From Actinomycetota bacterium (GTDB lineage: Bacteria; Actinomycetota; UBA4738): a stretch of DNA of 8,173 bases. A model generated the notes under the pieces. That model made no database searches. It saw only the letters and a program-made list of their open reading frames with translations, and was not told the DNA's origin. The translations under genes were made by a program, and so were the position numbers. This document shows, in pieces, positions 1 to 6,091 of the stretch. Where the stretch lies: positions 1 through 8,173 of the forward strand of contig VAYJ01000046.1 of assembly GCA_005888465.1 (NCBI GenBank), given 5' to 3'. The stretch's first letter is position 1. Every line of letters begins with the position of its first letter.

Positions 1-751
1 CGGCGGCCCCGAGCGCGAGGCCAGCCGCGATCCGCCACGGGCGGAAGATCGGCGAGGGCGGTCGGTCGGGCGGGAGTTCCAGACCCAGGTCGGCCTCCAG
101 GTCCGCGTCGGCGGTCGCCGCATCGGGATGCGCGACCGTCCGTCGATCGATCCAAGCGCGATCGAGCACCAGGAACAGGAAACCCGCCAGGACAAACGTG
201 ACGAGGAAGATGTCCAGCATCCCGACGCGCGACTGCACGAAGTTCAAGCTCTCGGTCGCGAGGAGCAGGCCCGCCGCGCCCGCCCACAGGGCGCTCCCGA
301 AGAGCTGCCACCCCAGGATCGCGGCCAGGAGCACCGAGATCGTGCCGAACGTGGCCGCTGTGACGCGGAACCCGAACGGTTCGCATCCGGGATGATAGGT
401 CCCGAACTCGCACGCGAAGTCGCCCGGTTTGGAGAAGAGCTTCACGCCCTCCGCGATGATCAATCTCCCGAGTGGTGGGTGGACCGTCACCGTCTGTTCG
501 CCGGGGCTTGCCAGCCCGCACTTCACGTAGTCGAACCCCGCGTCGAAACAGGCGTCCTTCGCGTAGTACACCTCGTCGAAGACGTACGCGTGCGGCGAGG
601 CGAGATGCCAGAAGCGGAGGAAGCCGCCCAGCGCGGTCACCGCGAGGATCACCAGGAGGGGACGGTCGTACCAGTGCCGGCGAAGATGGCGCTCCGCCCG
701 CGTGCCGCGCACGACCGGGTCGTCGGTGCCCGCCTGCGTCTGTGTCGACAT
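1..751 (-). CDS. pmt: PMT-family (GT39) protein O-mannosyltransferase, N-terminal part, cut by the window edge
   Basis: Reading the minus strand from the ATG at 751 gives 250 codons without a stop, running off the left edge; I translated it by hand. PMT enzymes are polytopic membrane proteins that move mannose from a polyprenyl-phosphate-mannose donor to Ser/Thr of exported proteins. What is seen: a basic N-terminus, a first membrane segment near residues 31-49, then an external loop with FDEVYYAKDA (acidic pair D58-E59, the family's catalytic position) and VHPPLGR (89-95), a Cys-containing loop (C113, C122), hydrophobic segments near 130-165 and 178-196, and SRVGMLD (173-179). An acidic, Pro-rich hydrophilic stretch (about 202-236) precedes the next hydrophobic segment. 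Members usually have about 500 residues, so about half is present. It diverges from rsmI across 23 bp, the arrangement recalled for Rv1002c/Rv1003. The family is secure; the acceptor proteins are unknown. Confidence 0.9.
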   Translation of the reverse strand, partial: MSTQTQAGTDDPVVRGTRAERHLRRHWYDRPLLVILAVTALGGFLRFWHLASPHAYVFDEVYYAKDACFDAGFDYVKCGLASPGEQTVTVHPPLGRLIIAEGVKLFSKPGDFACEFGTYHPGCEPFGFRVTAATFGTISVLLAAILGWQLFGSALWAGAAGLLLATESLNFVQSRVGMLDIFLVTFVLAGFLFLVLDRAWIDRRTVAHPDAATADADLEADLGLELPPDRPPSPIFRPWRIAAGLALGAA

Positions 752-762
752 CGCGTCCCGAG

Positions 763-768
763 GATAAT
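763..768 (+). promoter_or_regulatory. -10 element GATAAT of a probable leaderless rsmI promoter
   Basis: GATAAT lies six bases before the rsmI ATG at 775, so transcription would be expected to begin at or next to the A of the start codon. No Shine-Dalgarno sequence fits in the 23-bp gap between the divergent pmt and rsmI starts. The surrounding GGATAATCC is nearly symmetric, and on the minus strand TATCCT (766-761) sits nine bases before the pmt ATG, so one AT island could serve both genes. No -35 element is evident. Confidence 0.5.
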
Positions 769-774
769 CCGGGC

Positions 775-1611
775 ATGCCGGGCACGCTGTACCTGGTGGG
801 CACGCCGATCGGAAACCTTTCGGACGTGAGCGAGCGGGCGCGGCGCACCCTGGCCGACGTCGCGGTGATCGCGGCCGAGGACACGCGACGAACGGGACGG
901 TTGCTCGCGTCCCTGGACATCGAGTCCGGCGGCCGCCTGGTCTCGTTCTTCGATGCGAACGAGGACACGCGCATCCCTCGCCTCCTCGAGCGTCTCCGAT
1001 CCGGCGATGACGTGGCGCTGGTCTCCGACGGCGGGATGCCGGCGATCGCGGACCCGGGTTACCGGCTGGTTCGCGCGTGCGTGCAGGCGGGGATCACGGT
1101 CGACGTCGTGCCCGGCCCGTCGGCCGCGGTCGCGGCCCTGGTGATCTCGGGGCTGCCCACCGACCGGTTCGTGTTCGAGGGGTTCCTTCCGCGGGCCGGA
1201 ACCGCCCGCGCGGCCCGCGTGCGCGCGCTCGCCGAGGAGAGCCGCACCGCCGTCGTCTTCGAGTCGCCGCGGCGCGTGGCCTCGACGCTTCGGGAGCTGG
1301 CGGCGGCGCTAGGGCCTCGCCAGGTCGCGGTGGTGCGCGAGCTGACGAAACTCCATCAGGAGATCGTTCGCGGGAGCCTGAGCGAGGTGGCGGCGTCCTT
1401 TGGCGAGCGCGGCGTTCGGGGCGAGGTGGTGCTGGTCATCGAAGGCGCTCCGGGCCCTGCCCGCGGCTCGGGCGACCTCGGGCGCGCGGTCGAGCTGGCC
1501 GCGGCCCTCGCCGCCGGCGGGGCGCGCAAACGGGACGCCGCGCGGGAGGCCGCGCGAACGACCGGTGTCCCGGCCGGCCGGATCTACCAGGAGCTCGTCG
1601 GTCGCGCCTAG
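775..1611 (+). CDS. rsmI: 16S rRNA (cytidine1402-2'-O)-methyltransferase RsmI
   Basis: This 278-residue protein of the SAM-dependent tetrapyrrole-methylase-like fold 2'-O-methylates C1402 in the decoding centre of 16S rRNA. The start at 775 is chosen because it begins with MPGTLYLVGTPIGNLSD, the usual N-terminus with the nucleotide-binding GTPIGNL at 9-15. The frame stays open upstream to 472, but that part is antisense to pmt and has no family resemblance. Other motifs: AAEDTRRT (33-40), VSDGGMPAIADPG (83-95, an actinobacterial-looking variant of SDAGTPxISDPG), VVPGPSAA, FVFEGFLPR, VFESPRR, VVRELTKLHQE and GEVVLVIEG. The C-terminal part, rich in Ala and Arg, looks like the usual small helical domain. 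Length is normal. It is read divergently from pmt through a leaderless-type promoter and converges on the permease gene, with which it shares a CTAG carrying both stop codons. No defect is seen. Confidence 0.96.
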   Translation: MPGTLYLVGTPIGNLSDVSERARRTLADVAVIAAEDTRRTGRLLASLDIESGGRLVSFFDANEDTRIPRLLERLRSGDDVALVSDGGMPAIADPGYRLVRACVQAGITVDVVPGPSAAVAALVISGLPTDRFVFEGFLPRAGTARAARVRALAEESRTAVVFESPRRVASTLRELAAALGPRQVAVVRELTKLHQEIVRGSLSEVAASFGERGVRGEVVLVIEGAPGPARGSGDLGRAVELAAALAAGGARKRDAAREAARTTGVPAGRIYQELVGRA

Positions 1612-2522
1612 GGGACGGCGGCAGGTTCGAACGGTGGTGCGCCGGCTCTTCGCGCCGACAGCTCCGAGAGCGCCATCGCGGCGATCACGAGGGCCGCGCC
1701 GACCCATTGATGTGCCCCGAGCCGTTCCCCGATCCAGACCGCGCTCGCCGCGGCCGACACGATCGCCTCGCCCGCCAGGAGCACGACCGCTCGGGAGGGC
1801 GTGAGCGTTCGCTGCGCCACGACCTGGATCGTGAAGGCCACGCCCGAGCCCAACACGCCCGTCACGATGAGGAGCGGCCAGACCGAGGCGGCGGCGACGT
1901 GACCGGACTCCAGCCCGCCGGGCGCGGCCAGGACGAGGTGCAGTAGCGCGGCGCACCCCATCTGCGCGAGCGCCAGGACGCGCGCGGGGTGCCGCGGCGA
2001 GAAGTGGCCGACGGCGGTGATGTGGCCCGCCCAGGCGACAGCCCCCGCGAGTACCAGCAGGTCGCCAGCGTGGAGCCGCACGTGACCGAGGTCGGCGACG
2101 GACAGGAGCGCGAGCCCGACCACCGAGAGGGCGACGGCGAACCAGGCGCTCCGGGCGACCGTGTGCTGAAAGGCCACGGCGCCGAGGAGGGGCGTGAGCA
2201 CCACGTAGAGGCCGGTGATGAACCCGGCGTTCGTGGCGCTGGTGCGTGCGATGCCAGCCGTCTGCAGGGAGAAGCCGACCACCATGAGCGCGCCCAGCAC
2301 GGCGCCCGGCAGAAGCGCTCGCCGCACCTCGTCACGGGTCGCCGACGGGCCGCGGGCGAACGGCACCCAGGCGAGGATAGTCACGAACCCAAGGGTCCGG
2401 GTCCAGAACATGAACGGCAGCACCGCGACGTGACGGAGCACGATCTTCGTGGCGGGGAACGACGCCCCCCAGAGCACCGGCGTGAGGAGCAGGAAGAGTC
2501 CGGGATCGAGGCGGCGCTTCAC
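1608..2522 (-). CDS. EamA/DMT-superfamily permease (drug/metabolite transporter type)
   Basis: This is a 304-residue, highly hydrophobic protein with about ten predicted membrane segments in two similar halves, the EamA (DUF6) architecture. Half one opens with LLLTPVLWGASFPATKIVL and contains ATNAGFITGLYVVLTPLLGA; half two opens with GDLLVLAGAVAWAGHITAVG and ends with IGERLGAHQWVGAALVIAAMAL. Such proteins are inner-membrane exporters or importers of metabolites; the substrate cannot be told from sequence. The same frame is open upstream to 3440, but that part is antisense to metG and not protein-like. The GTG at 2522 (VKRRLDPG, a basic pre-membrane N-terminus) is chosen because a TATCGT -10 lies seven bases before it. 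It diverges from metG and overlaps the rsmI stop by 4 bp. It is probably unrelated in function to its neighbours. Confidence 0.9.
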   Translation of the reverse strand: MKRRLDPGLFLLLTPVLWGASFPATKIVLRHVAVLPFMFWTRTLGFVTILAWVPFARGPSATRDEVRRALLPGAVLGALMVVGFSLQTAGIARTSATNAGFITGLYVVLTPLLGAVAFQHTVARSAWFAVALSVVGLALLSVADLGHVRLHAGDLLVLAGAVAWAGHITAVGHFSPRHPARVLALAQMGCAALLHLVLAAPGGLESGHVAAASVWPLLIVTGVLGSGVAFTIQVVAQRTLTPSRAVVLLAGEAIVSAAASAVWIGERLGAHQWVGAALVIAAMALSELSARRAGAPPFEPAAVP

Positions 2523-2529
2523 GGGCCGG

Positions 2530-2535
2530 ACGATA
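2530..2535 (-). promoter_or_regulatory. -10 element TATCGT before the permease GTG (leaderless type)
   Basis: On the minus strand TATCGT fits the TANNNT -10 consensus and ends seven bases before the GTG at 2522. This is the distance expected if transcription starts at the start codon. No Shine-Dalgarno is visible, since the gap reads CCGGCCC. It supports the chosen start of the permease gene. Confidence 0.5.
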
Positions 2536-2567
2536 CCCGACGGCCCGGCCCGCACCGCCGCGCCACC

Positions 2568-2573
2568 TAGAAT
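2568..2573 (+). promoter_or_regulatory. -10 element TAGAAT of the metG promoter
   Basis: TAGAAT (TANNNT) ends nine bases before the metG GTG at 2583, so any leader would be only a few bases long. No clear -35 element or Shine-Dalgarno is present. It lies in the 60-bp gap that also holds the divergent permease -10. Confidence 0.55.
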
Positions 2574-2582
2574 GACCGGACC

Positions 2583-4112
2583 GTGCGGGACGGCTTCTAC
2601 ATCACGAGCGCGATCTACTACGTCAACGACGTGCCCCACATCGGGCACACGTACGAGATCGTCGCGTGCGACGTGTTGGCCCGCTACCACCGTCTGGCTG
2701 GCGAGCGCGTGTGGTTCCTCACCGGGACCGACGAGCACAGCCAGAACGTGGCGAAGGCCGCGGAGGAGCGCGGTCTCACTCCCCAGGCGTGGACGGATCA
2801 GATTCTGCCTGCCCGGAGGGAGGTCTTCGCCCAGCTCCTGATCTCCTACGACGACTTCATCCGGACCTCTGAGCCCCGCCACGTCGACGGGGTCCAGCGG
2901 TTCCTGAGCAAGCTCCACGAGGGCGACGACGTGTACCTCGGCACCTACGAGGGCCCGTACTGCGTGTCGTGCGAGGAGTTCAAGGCCGAGGCGGAGCTGG
3001 TGGACGGCCGGTGCCCGATCCACCTGATCCCGGTCGAGCAACTGTCCGAGGAGAACTACTTCTTCCGCCTGTCGCGCTACCAGGAACCGCTGCTCCGCCT
3101 CTATCAGGAGGCGCCTGAGTTCGTCGGTCCGGCCGTGCGCCGAAACGAGGTGGTGTCCTTCGTCCAGGCGGGCTTGCGTGACCTGTCGATCTCGCGCGCC
3201 GCCGCGATCTGGGGAGTGCCGATCCCCTGGGATCCCTCGCACATCACCTACGTCTGGGTGGATGCGCTCCTCAACTACGCCACGGCGGTCGGCTACGGCG
3301 AGGAGCCCGAGCGGTTCGCGTCGATCTGGCCCGCCGACGTCCACATGATCGGCAAGGACATCACCCGGTTCCACGCGGTCATCTGGCCGGCCATGCTGAT
3401 GGCGGCGGGAGTGCCGCTCCCCGAGCGCGTGTTCGCCCACGGGTTCCTGACGGTGGGCGGCGAGAAGATGTCGAAGAGCCGAGGGACGGGCATCGCTCCT
3501 GCCGATCTGATCCAGCGCTTCGGCGTCGACGGCCTTCGCTACGCGTTCCTCCGCGAGTTCACCTTCGGCCAGGACGGGAACTTCTCGGTGGAGTCGTTGG
3601 ACGCGCGCTACACCTCAGAGCTCGCGAACGGGCTCGGGAACCTGGCGAGCCGCGTCCTAGCCATGACCGACTCCTACTTCGATGGGCTCGTGCCGGAGCC
3701 GCGAAGCCGGGAGCCGGGAGGGTCGCTCGCCACGGGCGCGGCTGCGATGGCCGCCCGCTACGACGCCGGCATGCGGGCGATCGAGCTGCACGAGGCGGCC
3801 GCGGCACTCGACGAGTTCGTCCGCGAGTCGAACCGGTTCGTCGTGGGGGTGGCGCCCTGGGTCCTGGCGAAGGATCCGGCCCGCCGGCAGGACCTCGCCG
3901 ACGGGCTGTACGAGTCCCTCGAGGCCCTGCGCCTGGCGGCGCTCTTCGCCTCGCCGATCATGCCCGGGGCGGCCGAGCGCCTGTGGGGTCAGCTCGGCCT
4001 CGAGGGCCGGGTCATCGATGCCCATCTCCCCGACGCAGGGACCTGGGGCGGGCTGCAGCCCGGGACCCCCACGCGGCGCGGCGAGTCGCTGTTCCCAAGG
4101 CTTGAGGAGTAA
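2583..4112 (+). CDS. metG: Methionyl-tRNA synthetase (class I, single-zinc short form)
   Basis: This 509-residue cytosolic enzyme charges tRNA-Met with methionine using ATP. The GTG at 2583 gives VRDGFYITSAIYYVNDVPHIGHTYE, the expected N-terminus, with the HIGH motif at 19-22. The class I signature KMSKS is at 295-299. The connective-peptide zinc knuckle is CVSC (C127, C130) followed by CPIH (C144, H147), a single CxxC...CxxH site of the type I recall from Thermus thermophilus MetRS. Other landmarks are GTDEHSQ, YVWVDALLNY, MIGKDITRFH and the helical anticodon-binding domain from about residue 355. No C-terminal tRNA-binding (EMAP/Trbp111-like) domain follows, so this is the short form. A near-leaderless -10 precedes it. 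tatD begins 85 bp downstream on the same strand, as in many Gram-positive genomes. No defect is seen. Confidence 0.97.
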   Translation: MRDGFYITSAIYYVNDVPHIGHTYEIVACDVLARYHRLAGERVWFLTGTDEHSQNVAKAAEERGLTPQAWTDQILPARREVFAQLLISYDDFIRTSEPRHVDGVQRFLSKLHEGDDVYLGTYEGPYCVSCEEFKAEAELVDGRCPIHLIPVEQLSEENYFFRLSRYQEPLLRLYQEAPEFVGPAVRRNEVVSFVQAGLRDLSISRAAAIWGVPIPWDPSHITYVWVDALLNYATAVGYGEEPERFASIWPADVHMIGKDITRFHAVIWPAMLMAAGVPLPERVFAHGFLTVGGEKMSKSRGTGIAPADLIQRFGVDGLRYAFLREFTFGQDGNFSVESLDARYTSELANGLGNLASRVLAMTDSYFDGLVPEPRSREPGGSLATGAAAMAARYDAGMRAIELHEAAAALDEFVRESNRFVVGVAPWVLAKDPARRQDLADGLYESLEALRLAALFASPIMPGAAERLWGQLGLEGRVIDAHLPDAGTWGGLQPGTPTRRGESLFPRLEE

Positions 4113-4197
4113 CCCTCAACCCCCTGTGTACCTGACCTCGATCCCCGCCGATCCAGCGCCTTCGTCCCTCGAAGCTGAGGTCGAGGCGTCCCCGTCG

Positions 4198-4956
4198 ATG
4201 GCCGTCGACACCCACTGTCACCCTTTCCTGATGGAGGAGGAACCAGGGGCGATCGCGGCCCGAGCGAGGGAGGCTGGCGTCGGCCGCCTCGTCTGCGTGG
4301 GGATCGACCCCGAGTCGTCGCAGGCGTCGCTCGCCATGGCCGAGTCCCTCCCCGGAGTCTTCGCCACGGCGGGGGTGCACCCGCATTCGGCGTCAGCCTT
4401 CGACCGTCGCGCGGGGGCCATCGTCGAGGAGCTCCTCGCCCATCCGCTCGTCGTCGGGGTGGGGGAGACGGGTCTCGACTACTACCGGAGACTCTCGCCG
4501 CCGGGGGATCAGCGCCGCGCGTTTCGGGATCACATCGCGCTCTCGCGGGAGACGGGCAAGTCGCTCGTCGTCCACATCCGCGACGCTTGGGAGGACGCGT
4601 TCGCGATCCTCTCCGCGGAGGGCGCCGATCGCGTCGTCCTTCACTGCTTCACCGGAGACGAGGCCGCCGCGAACGAGGCGGCGGTGCGTGGCTACTTCAC
4701 GTCGTTCGCCGGCAACCTCACGTATCCCGGCGCCGAGACGATCCGGCGGGCGGCCGCCGTCGCGGACGGCTCGCGCATGCTTCTGGAGACCGACAGCCCC
4801 TTCCTTCCTCCTCAAACGCATCGCGGGGCGCCGAACCATCCGGCGAACATCATCGAGACGGCGTCGGTACTCGCCGACATCCGATCCATGAACCTTGATC
4901 AGATGCTCCGCGTGACCACCGCGGCCGCGCGATCGGCGTTCCCGCTCATCGTCTAA
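4198..4956 (+). CDS. tatD: TatD-family metal-dependent hydrolase (DNase)
   Basis: This is a 252-residue TIM-barrel amidohydrolase-fold protein; TatD relatives are Mg-dependent 3'-5' exonucleases linked to DNA repair and quality control. All metal-site motifs are present: DTHCH (H6, H8), VGVGETGLDYY (E90), VVHIRDA (H126), VLHCFTG (H149) and LLETDSPFLPP (D199). The ATG at 4198 is chosen because family members begin a few residues before DTHCH and because GAGG (4183-4186) lies 11 bases upstream. An in-frame GTG at 4126 would add 24 unremarkable residues. It follows metG by 85 bp and probably forms an operon with it. The stop is followed at once by a hairpin that may end the transcript. Length is normal for the family. 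Confidence 0.95.
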   Translation: MAVDTHCHPFLMEEEPGAIAARAREAGVGRLVCVGIDPESSQASLAMAESLPGVFATAGVHPHSASAFDRRAGAIVEELLAHPLVVGVGETGLDYYRRLSPPGDQRRAFRDHIALSRETGKSLVVHIRDAWEDAFAILSAEGADRVVLHCFTGDEAAANEAAVRGYFTSFAGNLTYPGAETIRRAAAVADGSRMLLETDSPFLPPQTHRGAPNHPANIIETASVLADIRSMNLDQMLRVTTAAARSAFPLIV

Positions 4957-4959
4957 AGG

Positions 4960-4989
4960 GTTCGACAGGCCCGTTCGAGGCCGTCGAAC
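4960..4989 (+). terminator. Possible terminator hairpin after tatD, without a U tract
   Basis: GTTCGAC (4960-4966) pairs with GTCGAAC (4983-4989). After a bulged A the stem continues as GGCC (4968-4971) with GGCC (4979-4982) around a 7-base loop, giving 11 base pairs just after the tatD stop codon. There is no following T run, so it would be of the U-less type often proposed in high-GC Gram-positives. An alternative fold pairs CGTTCGA (4972-4978) with TCGAACG (4984-4990). The right arm overlaps the candidate LexA box, so the two readings compete. Confidence 0.4.
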
Positions 4990-4999
4990 GCGCGTTCGG
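4984..4999. promoter_or_regulatory. Candidate LexA operator (SOS box)
   Basis: TCGAACGCGCGTTCGG contains the perfect 14-bp palindrome CGAACGCGCGTTCG (4985-4998). It agrees at every defined position with the Gram-positive LexA consensus CGAACRNNNGTTYG and at 11 of 12 with the mycobacterial TCGAAC-N4-GTTCGA. It ends eight bases before the -35 of the promoter for the secreted G5/RlpA gene, a plausible place for control. The match is direct; binding is inference, because the left half also forms part of a hairpin behind tatD. Confidence 0.45.
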
Positions 5000-5007
5000 T
5001 TGCGAGC

Positions 5008-5037
5008 TTGCACTTGAGGTTGAGGCTTTGATAGGGT
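5008..5037 (+). promoter_or_regulatory. Extended -10 promoter for the G5/RlpA gene
   Basis: A -35-like TTGCAC (5008-5013) is separated by 18 bases from TAGGGT (5032-5037). The TG at 5029-5030 sits one base upstream of the hexamer, forming the extended -10 pattern TGnTAnnnT. Transcription would start near 5044, leaving a leader of about 70 bases, unlike the leaderless-type starts of rsmI and metG. The candidate LexA box lies just upstream. Confidence 0.45.
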
Positions 5038-5051
5038 CCCCGGGCTTGACC

Positions 5052-5090
5052 GCGCAGCGCCGCCCTCCGGCGGCACCCTCCCCGCTGCGC
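5052..5090 (+). other. Stable two-part hairpin in the 5' leader of the G5/RlpA gene
   Basis: GCGCAGC (5052-5058) pairs with GCTGCGC (5084-5090). Inside it GCCGCC (5059-5064) pairs with GGCGGC (5069-5074) around a CTCC loop, leaving the C-rich single strand 5075-5083. The structure ends 22 bases before the ATG. It may steer translation or mRNA stability. I compared it with what I remember of the ydaO/c-di-AMP riboswitch found before some actinobacterial rpf genes and saw no matching conserved blocks. Confidence 0.35.
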
Positions 5091-5112
5091 CTCATGTCTG
5101 AATGGTGCGGGT

Positions 5113-6063
5113 ATGCCCATGAGAGTGAGGCGGGTGAGGGTCACGGCCCTCGCGATCGTCGTAGGAGCAAGCCTCATCCCGACCTCGATGTCGCTGGCGT
5201 CGGTCTTTCGAACGTCGTTCTCCACCCTCAACTTGAGCGCTCCAGATCTGACGCGGAGCGGGCTCGCGGTGGCGACGGCGTCGGGGCCGGCGCTCGACCC
5301 GAATGTGTGGGCCATCCCCGCGCCGTCGGCCGAAGTCTTTCGCGCGGCCGCGTCGCCCGCGGATCACTCGGGCGCGAGTGTTGCCCCCGATGGGACGCGA
5401 GCCCTCGGCGTGACCGTGACGGTCGGGGCCCAACGACGCGACCAGATCCTGACCAACGCCGCGACGGCCACGGACGTGTTGCTCGCGATGGGCCTCGCGG
5501 TGGGACCGCTCGACGTCGTCCAGCCGAGCCCTTCGGCGTTCCTGTTCCCGGGGGCCGCGGTCCGGCTGATCGTCGTTCGCCAGCTCGTGAAGACGGTCAC
5601 CGAGACCGTGGGTTTCACAACCCTCATCCAGTACTCGAGCAAGATGCTCGACGGAGCCGTGAAGATCCTGTCCCCTGGGGAGGAGGGCAGCGCCATCCGC
5701 ACGTACCTCGTCACCTACCAGGACGGGCAGGAGGCCGGCCGAGTGCTCCTCACCGAGGACGTCATCACGGCCCCCATCGCCCAACTCGAGCTCCGGGGGA
5801 TCCGCCCGGTCGTCGGGGTCGAGCAGGGCCAGGCGTCCTGGTACACCTGCCCCAACCCGGGCCTGTTCGCTGCGAACCTCTCGCTCCCCTTCGGGACCCA
5901 GGTCACGGTGACGAATCTCGACAACGGCAAATCGGTCACTGTGGTAATCAACGACCGTGGTCCCTACGGCGTTGCCGGGCGCATCATCGACCTCTGCTCG
6001 ACGGCCTTCGAGGAGATCGCTCCGCTCGGACAGGGCGTCGCGAACGTCGAGATCAGCTGGTAA
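5113..6063 (+). CDS. Secreted DUF348-G5-RlpA-like double-psi beta-barrel cell-wall protein
   Basis: This 316-residue exported protein has an N-terminal signal (basic MPMRVRRVRVT, hydrophobic core about 12-30, no lipobox Cys), a variable linker to about 95, one DUF348-like repeat (about 98-150, GVTVTVGAQ...TATDVLLAMGL...DVVQPS), a G5 domain (about 155-232, with GRVLLTEDVITAPIAQLELRG) and a C-terminal RlpA-like barrel (237-316: GQASWYTC, LPFGTQVTVTNLDNGKSVTVVINDRGPYG, RIIDLC). G5 domains are thought to bind amino-sugar polymers, and RlpA barrels cleave or bind peptidoglycan. The Asp of NDRGP is present (D281), but the His expected before LPFGT is N255, so lytic activity is doubtful. C246 and C295 could form a disulfide. 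By position it replaces rpfB/yabE, whose DUF348-G5 part it shares. The start at 5113 could equally be the ATG at 5119. It has its own promoter and a possible SOS box. Confidence 0.88.
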   Translation: MPMRVRRVRVTALAIVVGASLIPTSMSLASVFRTSFSTLNLSAPDLTRSGLAVATASGPALDPNVWAIPAPSAEVFRAAASPADHSGASVAPDGTRALGVTVTVGAQRRDQILTNAATATDVLLAMGLAVGPLDVVQPSPSAFLFPGAAVRLIVVRQLVKTVTETVGFTTLIQYSSKMLDGAVKILSPGEEGSAIRTYLVTYQDGQEAGRVLLTEDVITAPIAQLELRGIRPVVGVEQGQASWYTCPNPGLFAANLSLPFGTQVTVTNLDNGKSVTVVINDRGPYGVAGRIIDLCSTAFEEIAPLGQGVANVEISW

Positions 6064-6091
6064 CGGCGAGACGCCGGGACCGATCCCCTCG

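Noticed and set aside
472..774. In-frame upstream extension of rsmI by 101 codons
   Set aside because: It is antisense to the pmt coding region, of Arg/Pro/Ser-rich shadow composition, and the MPGTLYLVGTPIGNL start at 775 matches the family N-terminus.
2523..3440. Long minus-strand open frame continuing upstream of the permease through metG
   Set aside because: It lies opposite a clearly real metG and has shadow-like composition; the permease homology starts at about 2520 and a -10 element precedes that GTG.
4957..5112. ydaO-type (c-di-AMP) riboswitch before the G5/RlpA gene
   Set aside because: It was considered because rpf genes often carry one, but the inferred leader is only about 70 bases and shows none of the conserved blocks I remember for that class.
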